Shown here one piece after another: positions 42,053 to 50,370 of a stretch of 63,407 nt of DNA. The position numbers and the translations under genes are program-made. The DNA lies in NCBI GenBank assembly GCA_016223085.1, contig JACRPS010000019.1:1-63407 (forward strand), in the 5' to 3' direction. The first letter of the stretch is position 1, and every line of letters starts with the position of its first letter. Source of the stretch: Chloroflexota bacterium. Its GTDB lineage: Bacteria; Chloroflexota; Anaerolineae; Aggregatilineales; Phototrophicaceae. Below the pieces are notes generated by a model that had not been told where the DNA came from, did no database searches, and saw only the letters and a program-made list of their open reading frames with translations.

Positions 42053-42315
42053 GTTCTTAATCCGGTTTGCCGGGAAAAACACCGTCTTGCGTGCGGCTGT
42101 TCAGACGCATCAGTTTGCGCTTCGGACCGGTGGGGAGTTGGTGGACGAACTGCCGATGACCCATGAGCATTTTCACGGTCGCCGTTGGCAACGCAATACA
42201 AAATGACTCTGCCGGTTCAGCCGGTTCAGTTAAAAACAGATGTGGCCGAGGTCCTGTCTGATGCAGGTCAGGATGTCCGGTCGGAACAGCCGGGCATCCT
42301 GGCGATAGTGTCAGC

Positions 42316-42492
42316 TTAGGCTTTGGTTTCGTCTTCGGTCTTGTCTTTCTTCGCGCCTTCTTCCAGCCCTTTGCGGAAGTTGGCGACGGCGCTACCCAGT
42401 TCACCGCCGATCTTCGACACCCGTCCCACGCCGAAGAGCAGCACCACGATCACCAGGATAATCAGCAGTTCAGTTGGCCCAAGATGAGGCAT
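42316..42492 (-). CDS. tatA: Twin-arginine translocase subunit TatA
   Basis: 58 residues, a minimal TatA/E: MPHLGPTELLIILVIVVLLF is the membrane helix, followed by the FG hinge, the amphipathic helix (GRVSKIGGELGSAVANFRKG) and a short acidic tail. AAGGAG lies ten bases upstream. TatA forms the pore for folded proteins in the Tat pathway. tatC is not next to it. The region 42057-42315 between this gene and the palindrome holds no convincing gene. Confidence 0.92.
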   Translation of the reverse strand: MPHLGPTELLIILVIVVLLFGVGRVSKIGGELGSAVANFRKGLEEGAKKDKTEDETKA

Positions 42493-42711
42493 GATGGTCT
42501 CCTTCTAACCTCGTTCGCGTTTCATTATAGCACCGCTGCCGGTATTGGCGAGAGATGAATGTGATGAGATTCGGGTGAGGATGGGCGTACCAGGTCACGG
42601 TAGCGGCCAGCTCCCAGCGTAAGGAACATAGCACACCAGCCACTTCGGAACTAAATATCCCCCTCCGGCGTCCTTATCCATAGAAGTTCGATCAGGATGC
42701 CGGAGGTCCAT

Positions 42712-44952
42712 ATGAAACGCCTGCTGTACCTCGTCCCCCTGTTTCTCCTGCTGCTGGTAGTGCCCGCCGCCGCGCAGGAAATCTGCCCGATGCCGCCGGT
42801 CTGCGTGACCGAACCATGCCCGACACTGCCGCCGTGCGTGCCACCGCAGCCCCCTATTGGCGGCGTGTTCACCAACCCTGAGTGGTTAAAAATTAACTAT
42901 CACCGGGTCAACGTCACGATAGACAATCAGATTGCGACCACCGACGTGGACATGGAATTTGTGAACGAAGGCAACGGACTGGCGGAAGGCACGTTTATGT
43001 TTCCGCTGCCGCAAACCGCCAGCGTGGATAAGCTGGTGATGTATATCAACGGCCAGCCGATTGAGGCCAAAATCCTGCCCGCCGATGAGGCACGGAACAT
43101 TTATAACGAGATCGTGCGCCAGTACCGCGACCCGGCCCTGCTGGAATACATCGGCAGCAGCGCCATCCAGGCCAGCGTGTTCCCGATTCCGCCGGGCGAA
43201 TCGCGCCGGGTGCAGATTCGCTATTCGAATATTCTGGAAGTGGACAACGGTCTGGTGCATTACGTCTACCCGATGAAAGTCACCAACCTGCTGACCAAAC
43301 GACCGGTCGAGTCCATGAGCCTGTCGGTGAGTGTCAGGAGCAACGACCCGATCAGCAACATCTACTCGCCCAGCCACCCCATCGCCATCAGCCGCGACCG
43401 GGACGACCGGGGCTTCCGCGCCGGCTACGAGACGGCGGGCTTCATGCCGGAGGACGATTTCAGCCTGTACTACGGCATCGCCAGCGAGACGATTAATGTG
43501 AATCTGCTAACCTACCGCGACAGCGCCAACGAAGACGGCTTCTTCATGCTGCTGGTGCAGCCGCCCGTGACTCTGCCGGACACCCGGATCATCTCTAGGG
43601 ATGTGATCGTGGTGCTCGACCAGTCCGGCAGTATGCAGGGCGATAAATGGGACCAGGCCCGCAGTGCGGCGGAATACGTGCTGCGTCATCTCAACCCGGA
43701 AGACCGCTTTAACGTCGTGCTGTTCAGCACCGGCTGGCGTATCTTCAGCAACAGCATGGAAGCGCCGGCGCAGGCCGAAAGCGCGATTGACTGGGTGCGC
43801 GGCCAGGAAGCGATGGGCGGCACGGACATCAATGGCGCGCTGACGACCGCGCTCGATATGGTAAACGCCGAACGTCCGACCACCCTCATCTTCCTGACCG
43901 ACGGCCTCGCCACCGAGGGCGTGACCGACACGCAGCAGATTCTGGATAACCTGAAGGCGGCGGCCAGACCGAATGTGAGCATCTTCACCTTCGGCGTGGG
44001 CGATGACGTGGACACCTTCCTGCTGGACACGATTGTGCGCGATTTTCGCGGCGCGGGGTCATACGTGCGCCCATCGGAGCGCATTGACGAGGAGGTTGCC
44101 AGCCTGTACAGCAAAATCGGCGCGCCGGTGCTGACGGCTGTTTCACTCGACTTCGGCGGCCTGCTGGTGCAGGATGTGTACCCCAAACTGCCCCTGCCGG
44201 ACCTGTTCGCCGGCACGCAGTTGACCATCGTCGGGCGCTATCGCGGCGAAGCGGAGAACCTCAACGTGACGCTGCGTGGCGAAGTCAACGGGCAGCAGCA
44301 GGTCTTCACCTACAGCGGCCTCGATTTTCCGGGACGCGCCGGCGGCGAACCGTTCCTGGCGCGGCTGTGGGCGACGCGGCGCATTGGCGATCTGCTGAAC
44401 ACGATCCGCCTGAACGGTGAAAACCCGGAACTGGTGGACAGCATCATTCAGTTGAGCGTGCGCTACGGCATCATCACGCCCTACACCAGCTTCCTTATCG
44501 AAGAACAGGACATCCTCAGCGCGCAGGGGCAGGAACGCGCGGCGGCGCAGTTCGCCCAGGAAGCGGCAGACCTGTCCAGCGCAGCTTCCGGCGCGAAGGC
44601 CGTTGGCGCGGCGGACGCCTTCGGCGGCATGGCCAATGCCGAAGCGCCCATGCCCGCCGCCATGCCGACCATGACATCAGGGCTGCCCGGCCAGCCGTCT
44701 CTCGCTTATGATGAGCAGCAGTCGCCGAACCCGATTCAGACGGTTGAGGGTAAGACGTTTATTCTGCAAAACGGCGTCTGGACCGACACCACCTTCAAGG
44801 CTGACACCATGCAGACGCAGAAAGTGACGTTCCTCAGCGACGAATACTTCAGGCTGCTGGACGAGAAGCCGGAACTGGGCGCGTTCTTCGCCCTGGGCGA
44901 CCGCGTGATCGTTGTGCTGGACGGCGTGGCCTACGAGGTCGTGACGGAATAA
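42712..44952 (+). CDS. Exported VIT and vWA domain protein
   Basis: 746 residues. The signal peptide RLLYLVPLFLLLLVVPAAAQ leads to a short Cys/Pro-rich segment, then a VIT domain (about 60-200: NVTIDNQIATTDVDMEFVNE, ARNIYNEIVRQYRDPALLEY, FPIPPGESRRVQIRY). The vWA domain follows with MIDAS residues D303-x-S305-x-S307 in VVLDQSGSM and later GGTD and FLTDG. The C-terminal part contains a Met/Ala/Pro-rich linker and a small beta domain. This VIT-vWA order is that of inter-alpha-trypsin-inhibitor-heavy-chain-like bacterial proteins, thought to bind ligands on the surface in a metal-dependent way. GGAGG precedes the ATG. Confidence 0.85.
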   Translation: MKRLLYLVPLFLLLLVVPAAAQEICPMPPVCVTEPCPTLPPCVPPQPPIGGVFTNPEWLKINYHRVNVTIDNQIATTDVDMEFVNEGNGLAEGTFMFPLPQTASVDKLVMYINGQPIEAKILPADEARNIYNEIVRQYRDPALLEYIGSSAIQASVFPIPPGESRRVQIRYSNILEVDNGLVHYVYPMKVTNLLTKRPVESMSLSVSVRSNDPISNIYSPSHPIAISRDRDDRGFRAGYETAGFMPEDDFSLYYGIASETINVNLLTYRDSANEDGFFMLLVQPPVTLPDTRIISRDVIVVLDQSGSMQGDKWDQARSAAEYVLRHLNPEDRFNVVLFSTGWRIFSNSMEAPAQAESAIDWVRGQEAMGGTDINGALTTALDMVNAERPTTLIFLTDGLATEGVTDTQQILDNLKAAARPNVSIFTFGVGDDVDTFLLDTIVRDFRGAGSYVRPSERIDEEVASLYSKIGAPVLTAVSLDFGGLLVQDVYPKLPLPDLFAGTQLTIVGRYRGEAENLNVTLRGEVNGQQQVFTYSGLDFPGRAGGEPFLARLWATRRIGDLLNTIRLNGENPELVDSIIQLSVRYGIITPYTSFLIEEQDILSAQGQERAAAQFAQEAADLSSAASGAKAVGAADAFGGMANAEAPMPAAMPTMTSGLPGQPSLAYDEQQSPNPIQTVEGKTFILQNGVWTDTTFKADTMQTQKVTFLSDEYFRLLDEKPELGAFFALGDRVIVVLDGVAYEVVTE

Positions 44953-45081
44953 CACTCCCTCGCCTTCGGCGTTGGGGTACCGGTGTAAGGATTGGGGCGC
45001 GGTGTCGCGCCCCTTTCGCTGGCTGGTACTCAATGTCCCTGCCGCTTCACGCTTTCCCGGCCTTTTACTGACAACGGAGAA

Positions 45082-46137
45082 CTATCTCTTTTCCGGTACG
45101 GCGAAGAACATGCGCCCGGTGTCCTTGTTGATGAACTTCGTCACGCTCACGTTGATGGTGCGGTCCATATAGGCTTTGCCGCCTTCAACCACCACCATCG
45201 TGCCGTCTTCCAGGTAGCCGATGCCCTGGTCCGCCTCGCGCCCTTCCTGAATGATGCGAATCGGCAGGGTATCGCCGGGCAGGAAAATCGAGCGTACGGC
45301 GTTTGCCAGCGCGTTGACGTTCAGCACCTGCACGCCCTGCGCTTCGGCAATCCGGTTCAGGGGATAATCGTTGGTCAGCACGATGGCGTTCATCTGCACC
45401 GCCAGCGCCACCAGCTTGTCATCCACTTCCGCAATGTCCGGCGCGTCGTCCTCGGTAATTTTAAACGGCACGGTCGCGTCACGCTGGAGTTCGTTCAGTT
45501 TCGCCAGCCCATGCCGCCCGCGATTGCGCCGCAGCGGGTCAGACGAGTCCGCCACCTGATGCAGTTCGTTGATGACAAAGCGCGGCACGATCAGCGTGCC
45601 CCCCAGGAAGCCCGTTTTGGCGATGTCCACGATGCGCCCGTCAATCAGCACGCTGGTGTCCATCAGTATCTGGCGGTCGGCGCCGGACGCGCCCAGAAAC
45701 CGCCCGGCCTTGCCGCCGGTGCGCTCGTTCAGAAAATTCCAGATTTCGCGTGACCGCACGCTGAAAATGGTGAGTCCCAGATACCCCGCCAGAATGGAAA
45801 ACGCCGGCGGCAGCAGATTGCCCAGCGGCGGTTCGAGCAGCGACAGGGGATAGGCCACCAGCAGCGCCACGCCGGCGCCCACCAGCAGCCCGAAGATGCT
45901 CATAAACAGCACCTCAATCGGCATTTCATTGATCGTCTGGCGGATAAAACGCCAGGGGCGCACCGTCAGCCAGGGGGTAAGGATCAGCCCGACCAGCATC
46001 CCGACCAGCGCCAGAATCACCGCCGTCACATCGCTGGGGATGCCGGTGATCGAGGCGGGTACATCTGACCCCAGCCGCGCGCCAACCAGCGCAAACAGCA
46101 CGGTGCCGATCACCCGCGAGATAAAATCAGCAGACAT
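45082..46137 (-). CDS. PIN-TRAM membrane protein (YacL-like)
   Basis: 351 residues. Four membrane helices fill the first 150 residues. A PIN nuclease-like domain follows (QILMDTSVLIDGRIVDIAKTG, then ELHQVADSSDPLRRNRGRHGL, DDKLVALAVQMNAIVLTNDY), with the catalytic acidic residues present, and a C-terminal TRAM-like domain (VVEGGKAYMDRTINVSVTK). This is the YacL architecture. GGAG is before the ATG at 46137; the open frame extends to 46254 but that part is not family-like. A promoter at 46368-46396 implies a leader of about 225 nt. Confidence 0.85.
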   Translation of the reverse strand: MSADFISRVIGTVLFALVGARLGSDVPASITGIPSDVTAVILALVGMLVGLILTPWLTVRPWRFIRQTINEMPIEVLFMSIFGLLVGAGVALLVAYPLSLLEPPLGNLLPPAFSILAGYLGLTIFSVRSREIWNFLNERTGGKAGRFLGASGADRQILMDTSVLIDGRIVDIAKTGFLGGTLIVPRFVINELHQVADSSDPLRRNRGRHGLAKLNELQRDATVPFKITEDDAPDIAEVDDKLVALAVQMNAIVLTNDYPLNRIAEAQGVQVLNVNALANAVRSIFLPGDTLPIRIIQEGREADQGIGYLEDGTMVVVEGGKAYMDRTINVSVTKFINKDTGRMFFAVPEKR

Positions 46138-46367
46138 GGTTGGTGAACTCCCAGGGTTCAGGCGCGGCGGGACTCGCGGATAAGAGAGGGCGAGCCGGCG
46201 GCCAGTCAGGGGATGAAGTGGCTCTGGCCGAACGCCGCTGGGCTGAAACCCCAATAATCACGGACGAGCAACGGCCTTGGCAGCGGGCGCTGCTGGTTCC
46301 CCGGTAGGACGAATGATAAAAGGGTTGTCCCGCAGGGAATAGGATTCCCCTGTGTGCCACACTGTTG
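46138..46367 (-). other. Long leader region of the PIN-TRAM gene
   Basis: Between the predicted transcription start near 46361 and the ATG at 46137 lie about 225 nt with several possible stems on the minus strand (GGGAATCC...ATTCCC near 46340; CAGCAGCGCCCGCTG near 46285). No known riboswitch or T-box motif is recognised, and no small gene is convincing. Confidence 0.3.
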
Positions 46368-46396
46368 ACTCTAACATTTCCACTGCTGTAAGTCAA
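46368..46396 (-). promoter_or_regulatory. Predicted promoter of the PIN-TRAM gene
   Basis: TTGACT and TAGAGT on the minus strand with a 17-bp spacer. Confidence 0.5.
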
Positions 46397-46445
46397 CGTA
46401 ACAGTTGAGGAGGACAATAGGCTGGCGTGTCTGAAAAAACAGGAC

Positions 46446-46474
46446 TTGCATAAGAACACTTTTTCGCTTATTAT
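46446..46474 (+). promoter_or_regulatory. Promoter of the SRPBCC/ArsR unit
   Basis: TTGCAT and TATTAT separated by 17 bp; the operator starts one base after the -10 box. Confidence 0.7.
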
Positions 46475-46498
46475 ATGTGCAACCGTCTAGTTGCACAT
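46475..46498 (+). promoter_or_regulatory. Operator palindrome of the SRPBCC/ArsR unit
   Basis: ATGTGCAAC-N6-GTTGCACAT, perfect 9-bp arms covering the expected transcription start and ending 14 bp before the SRPBCC start. It is a good binding site for the ArsR protein encoded two genes down, giving autorepression. Confidence 0.75.
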
Positions 46499-46512
46499 GG
46501 AAGGTGAAGCGC

Positions 46513-46968
46513 ATGGAACCGATTGCCATCGAACGCAGCATCTGGATTGCCGCCCCCCGCGAACGGGTCTGGCAGGCGCTTACTGACCCCGACCAGGTGG
46601 AACAGTGGTTTGCGCCGGGGACAACCTTTAAGTCGTCCGGGTCGGAAGTCGGCGCAAAACTCTACGTCGAAAACCCGGAAACGGGTGAGGAAATGTACGT
46701 CCAGGTGCTGGAGGTGGTTGACCCACCGCACCGGCTGGTGCTGCGGTCGCAGTCTGCACCGCCCGACCCCACCTTCTACACCAGCTACCGCCTGGAGGCC
46801 GAAAACGGCGGCACGCGGCTGATCTTTACCTTTTCCGGCTACGAAGGGCTGCCGCAGGAGATTCGCCAGCAGATGATGAGCGAAAACGACGCGGGTTTCG
46901 AACTGATGCTCGGCAATATCAAGGCTTATATCGAAGGCACACCGCTGCCGAACCCGCAGGGGTTTTAG
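46513..46968 (+). CDS. SRPBCC (AHSA1-like) protein
   Basis: 151 residues with the START/SRPBCC helix-grip fold of the AHSA1 type: IERSIWIAAPRERVWQALTDPDQVEQWFAPG at the N-terminus, LEVVDPPHRLVLRSQ, and a long C-terminal helix (ENDAGFELMLGNIKAYIEG). These bind hydrophobic ligands in a deep cavity. GAAGGTGAAG precedes the ATG at 46513; an upstream in-frame ATG lies within the operator. Paired with an ArsR regulator, a very common partnership whose ligand is usually unknown. Confidence 0.85.
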   Translation: MEPIAIERSIWIAAPRERVWQALTDPDQVEQWFAPGTTFKSSGSEVGAKLYVENPETGEEMYVQVLEVVDPPHRLVLRSQSAPPDPTFYTSYRLEAENGGTRLIFTFSGYEGLPQEIRQQMMSENDAGFELMLGNIKAYIEGTPLPNPQGF

Positions 46969-47134
46969 GTTCCGGGTTAGCAACCAGCAACGGGAATCCC
47001 GTCCGGATTGCTCAACTGCTGATGCAGGCGCTGCTGCCGAAGCTACTGCCCGGTGCCGGGTGCAGAGGCGCAGTTTTAACCAGCGCCGGGTTCAGCTTCA
47101 GGCGCATGATCGGGAATGGTTTGAGGTGAACGAA

Positions 47135-47455
47135 ATGGACGCACGCGTTTTCGCTGCCTTGGCCGACCCGATGCGGCGGAAACTGCTGGCGAACCTGGCC
47201 GAAAATGGCCCTAAAACGGCGACTGAGCTTGCCAGAGAGTATCCCATCACCCGGCAGGGGATTCTTAAACATCTGGCGATTCTGGAGGAAGCGGGGCTGG
47301 TTACGGTGACGCAGCATGGGCGCGACAAACGGTATCACCTGACGCCCGAACCCCTTAGCGAAATCGAACAGTGGATTGCCGATCTCAACGCCAGATGGGA
47401 TGAGCGCCTGCTGCGGCTCAAAACGCTGCTCGAAAACGAAGACAAAGACCGGTAG
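47135..47455 (+). CDS. ArsR-family transcriptional repressor
   Basis: 106 residues, a compact winged helix: FAALADPMRRKLLANLAENG, TATELAREYPITRQGILKHLAILEEAGLV, and a wing VTQHGRDKRYHLTPEPL. No metal-binding CxC is present, so it belongs to the non-metal ArsR group that pairs with SRPBCC proteins. GAGGTGAAC is before the ATG. It lies 166 bp after the SRPBCC stop and probably acts on the palindrome upstream of that gene. Confidence 0.85.
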   Translation: MDARVFAALADPMRRKLLANLAENGPKTATELAREYPITRQGILKHLAILEEAGLVTVTQHGRDKRYHLTPEPLSEIEQWIADLNARWDERLLRLKTLLENEDKDR

Positions 47456-47481
47456 GGGCGGACCCGATGTGGCCGCCCCGC
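47453..47481. repeat. Imperfect palindrome after the ArsR gene
   Basis: TAGGGGCGGACCCG...GGCCGCCCC overlaps the ArsR stop. Weakly related to element A and may end transcription. Confidence 0.4.
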
Positions 47482-47525
47482 TTGCAAGGCGGACGTGGTT
47501 GTTTACGGCAGCGTGGAGCGTACTG

Positions 47526-48578
47526 TTACCGTGCTGCCAGCGTGTCGCAGCGCTCGTCACCCAGCACCGCGCCGACCTTGACCGTGAAGGTTTGCTCCGG
47601 CGCTGTGGCCTGCCACTCGTCGGCGGGAACGTCACACTCGAACGTGTCGCCGGTGTCGCTGCGCCGGAAGATCAACGTATAGCTTTCGTCGCGTCCAGCT
47701 TCGCGTTCGCAGCCCAGACACCTGCCCGTGCGCAGGTTGGTGTCCGGCCAGTACGGCCCGTCGCTGCGGTCGCCCTCGGCGCGGGCGGTGCGTTTATAAT
47801 CCCAGCGATTCACCGTGTAATAACACACATCGCCATACACCGGCTCCTCGCGGTACTTCGTTTCGCACACCTGCCGTTCACTGAAGGTGCCGTCGCCCCG
47901 GTCGGTCTGCACCGTATGACATTCCTGACCATCGGGAATACGGCGGGTATCCACCTGTTCGCGGCGGCGCTCGACGCTGTAGGCATCGCCGGGCATCGAG
48001 TCGCACTCGCTGGAGTCGTTCCGCGCCTGCAACGCCTCGATACGGATTTCCCGCACCCAGCGATAGTCGGCTACCACTGCTGTTGTTTCCTTTGTCCAGA
48101 AGGCGGCCAGCACCCCGCCGATTATCACCAGTGCCAGAATCATCCCAACTACAATCAGCCAGCGCGGCGTGCCTCTGGCCCGCGTGGCGCTTTGCGTTGG
48201 CACCAGACTGGCGGTCGCGCGCATTTCCCGTTCCTGGCGGGCGGCCAGGTCTTCCGTCTCAAACGCTTCGCCGGCGGCCTTGCGCCGTTCACCGACGGTT
48301 CTGGCGGCCTGCGCCCGGTCCAGCGGCGACCCGCACGCGCCGCAAAACTGCGCGCTGGCAGCGCTCAGGCTGCCGCACGCCGGGCAGATTTTATCCACGC
48401 CGACGAAGGTGTGATCCTGCACCGCCACTTTTTCGTCATCGGATGGGAAATAACGCCAGGCAGGGTCCTGCGCCCCGCCGCAGTTGGGGCAGAAGCGATG
48501 CGTCTTGCCCAGCAGCCTGGCCGTGCCGCAAAAGCGGCAGTCCCACAACATTTCGTAGACCCGTTCCTGGTCAGCCAT
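47526..48578 (-). CDS. Double zinc-ribbon membrane protein
   Basis: 350 residues. Two zinc ribbons at the N-terminus, the first with CRFCG and CPNCG, the second with CPACG and CGACG. A charged segment follows, then one membrane helix (WLIVVGMILALVIIGGVLAAFW, about residues 137-158). The C-terminal 190 residues lie outside and contain about ten Cys in RWDY/YREEPVYGDVCYY-rich repeats. No enzyme motif. GGGGAAC lies before the ATG at 48578. Function unknown. Confidence 0.65.
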   Translation of the reverse strand: MADQERVYEMLWDCRFCGTARLLGKTHRFCPNCGGAQDPAWRYFPSDDEKVAVQDHTFVGVDKICPACGSLSAASAQFCGACGSPLDRAQAARTVGERRKAAGEAFETEDLAARQEREMRATASLVPTQSATRARGTPRWLIVVGMILALVIIGGVLAAFWTKETTAVVADYRWVREIRIEALQARNDSSECDSMPGDAYSVERRREQVDTRRIPDGQECHTVQTDRGDGTFSERQVCETKYREEPVYGDVCYYTVNRWDYKRTARAEGDRSDGPYWPDTNLRTGRCLGCEREAGRDESYTLIFRRSDTGDTFECDVPADEWQATAPEQTFTVKVGAVLGDERCDTLAAR

Positions 48579-49083
48579 GATGTTCCCCCTTGCGTAGCTG
48601 CCCTTATTGTAACGGCGGAACGGCGCGCCGACAGTAAATATGGGGAGTAAAGTTGGAAGTTGTATTGCTGACGACACTCAGCTTGCGTCTGGACCGAGCT
48701 GACGATCACCCAATCAAATACGGGCGCATTAGCCAGCCGTATTTCAAATACCTGAGACCCGAATGGTTGTCGTCCGGAGTCTGGTTGTGCCGTACTGATC
48801 CACCTCCTGAGCTTATAGCGTCATGCCTGCGTAAAGGGAAAGGCTAATGAACTGGCTTGTGCCCCCGTTAACGGGGGCACATTCATTGACGTACAGTTAC
48901 TGGTCACTCAGACCTCTGTTATGCAATCCTGACACTGCCAGGAACAGTTCCCTGCCCTGTCATGGCGCAGCCATTCCCGCTCCTTGCCTGTCGTAGCTAT
49001 TCCTGGTTCCACCCCTGCCCAAACTCATGGTAAGCGATTGGTCTATAACAACTTGCGCAAAACAGTTTTTAGGAGTATTGTAA
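48579..49083. other. Intergenic region at the boundary of the catabolic locus
   Basis: 505 bp with no convincing gene. It holds the perfect palindrome at 48859-48880 and a lower GC content than the genes to the left. It separates the repeat-rich left part of the window from the right part, where no element A copy is found. Confidence 0.4.
48859..48880. terminator. Perfect 11-bp palindrome
   Basis: GTGCCCCCGTT followed directly by its reverse complement, with no loop. It could form a terminator hairpin or be a protein-binding site; no T run follows. Confidence 0.4.
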
Positions 49084-50280
49084 ATGTATATACAGGTGCG
49101 TACAGGTAGAACAACTGCTGCAATGAATAAAGTTAGTGATATAACGCTCCACCATGACAGCTTTATTTCGCTCCATGTCCAGCTTCACAACCAGCTCAGG
49201 CAGTTGATTCTGTCAGGCCGCTGGCCTGCCGGCAGCCGCATCCCCTCCGAAAGTCAGCTAACCAGCCACCTCAATATCAGCCGCAGCACGGTTCGGCTGG
49301 CGCTCCAGCAGGCCGAACTGGAAAGTTTAATCGAACGCCATCCGGGGAAGGGGACGTTCGTTGCCAATCATCGTACCCATGAACGTCACAATCGGTTGAT
49401 CGCCTATATGACCTGCGGCTTTGATTCGGAAACGCACACACTGATGTTAAACGGCGCGGACGATGAAGTGAAAGCGTACGGCTATCGCATCATTTTCCGC
49501 AACGTGCAGAACCGGGACGAAGAAATAGAGGTCCTCAAACGTTTGAAGGCGGACGGTGTGGCCGGCGTCCTGCTGTGGCCGACGGCCAACGGGTCGGCAT
49601 CATGGCAGCAAAACCAGGTGAATTACCAGCAGGTTAACCTGCCGGTGGTGGTGATGGATCGGCAAATTTACGGGGTTGAGTGTGATTGTGTCACCAGCGA
49701 CAATTACGGCGGCGCTCGCGCCCTGATGCAGCATCTGGTGGAACTGGGCCATCAGCAGATTGTCTTTTTAACCCATCATGAAACCGAACTGCTGACGGTC
49801 ATGGAACGTTACCGGGCGTACTGTGACGTCCTGCAGGAGGCTGGATTAACGCCGGCAGCCCCCTGGCTGGTCGGCCAACCGGGACACGAAACAGGCGCCA
49901 GCCAGATTTTGCGGGCTTCGGTGGACGGCAAAAGTCCGGTGTTTCAGCAGATTAGAGACTATTTGCTTAACGCCCAACCGTGGCCGACGGCCATTTTTGC
50001 GCTGAATGATTACCTCGCCGTCCTGGTGATGCGGGTTGTGAAATCGCTGGGTATCAAAATCCCTGACGATATTTCGATTGTTGGCTTTGACGACATTGAT
50101 CTGTCCGTCCATCTGGATGTGCCGCTGACGACCGTTGCTCAGGACAGTTTTGCGATTGGCAAGCGGGCTGCGCGTCTGTTGATTGACCGTCTTGAAGAGT
50201 ACACCGGCCCAGCCCGCTTTGAAACCATCCCGACGCAGCTCCGCATCCGAAGTTCCACGTCGGTCCCGATACGAGTCTAA
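49084..50280 (+). CDS. GntR-type HTH with LacI-type sugar-sensing domain (AraR-like regulator)
   Basis: 398 residues. The N-terminus (about 28-95) is a GntR winged helix: HVQLHNQLRQLILSGRWPAG, IPSESQLTSHLNISRSTVRLAL, ERHPGKGTFVA. The rest is a LacI/periplasmic-binding-protein-like domain: GVAGVLLWP, VVVMDRQIYG, DNYGGARALMQHLVELGH, PTAIFALNDYLAVLVMR, ISIVGFDDIDLS. This chimera is the AraR type, which senses a sugar. AGGAG is eight bases before the ATG. It precedes the ABC-transporter operon and is its likely repressor. Confidence 0.85.
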   Translation: MYIQVRTGRTTAAMNKVSDITLHHDSFISLHVQLHNQLRQLILSGRWPAGSRIPSESQLTSHLNISRSTVRLALQQAELESLIERHPGKGTFVANHRTHERHNRLIAYMTCGFDSETHTLMLNGADDEVKAYGYRIIFRNVQNRDEEIEVLKRLKADGVAGVLLWPTANGSASWQQNQVNYQQVNLPVVVMDRQIYGVECDCVTSDNYGGARALMQHLVELGHQQIVFLTHHETELLTVMERYRAYCDVLQEAGLTPAAPWLVGQPGHETGASQILRASVDGKSPVFQQIRDYLLNAQPWPTAIFALNDYLAVLVMRVVKSLGIKIPDDISIVGFDDIDLSVHLDVPLTTVAQDSFAIGKRAARLLIDRLEEYTGPARFETIPTQLRIRSSTSVPIRV

Positions 50281-50370
50281 AATGGGAAAGGAGGGGTGAG
50301 TTATCGCCAAACCAAAGGAGGACTAACGGAATTTTCGTCTGGTTTTAAAAGTATTTAGGAGCAAACGATA

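Noticed and set aside
42057-42404. 115-codon minus-strand frame overlapping tatA
   Set aside because: It overlaps the TatA gene in another frame and is Pro/Lys/Thr-rich without a recognisable domain. TatA is clearly the real gene.
44990-45016. Further element A copy after the VIT/vWA gene
   Set aside because: GGGGCGCGGTGTCGCGCCCC is a simple hairpin lacking the GTAGGG/CCCTAC ends. It may be a terminator but not a family member.
45082-46254. Start of the PIN-TRAM protein at 46254
   Set aside because: The first 39 residues would be Pro/Arg-rich and unlike the family, whereas GGAG precedes the ATG at 46137.
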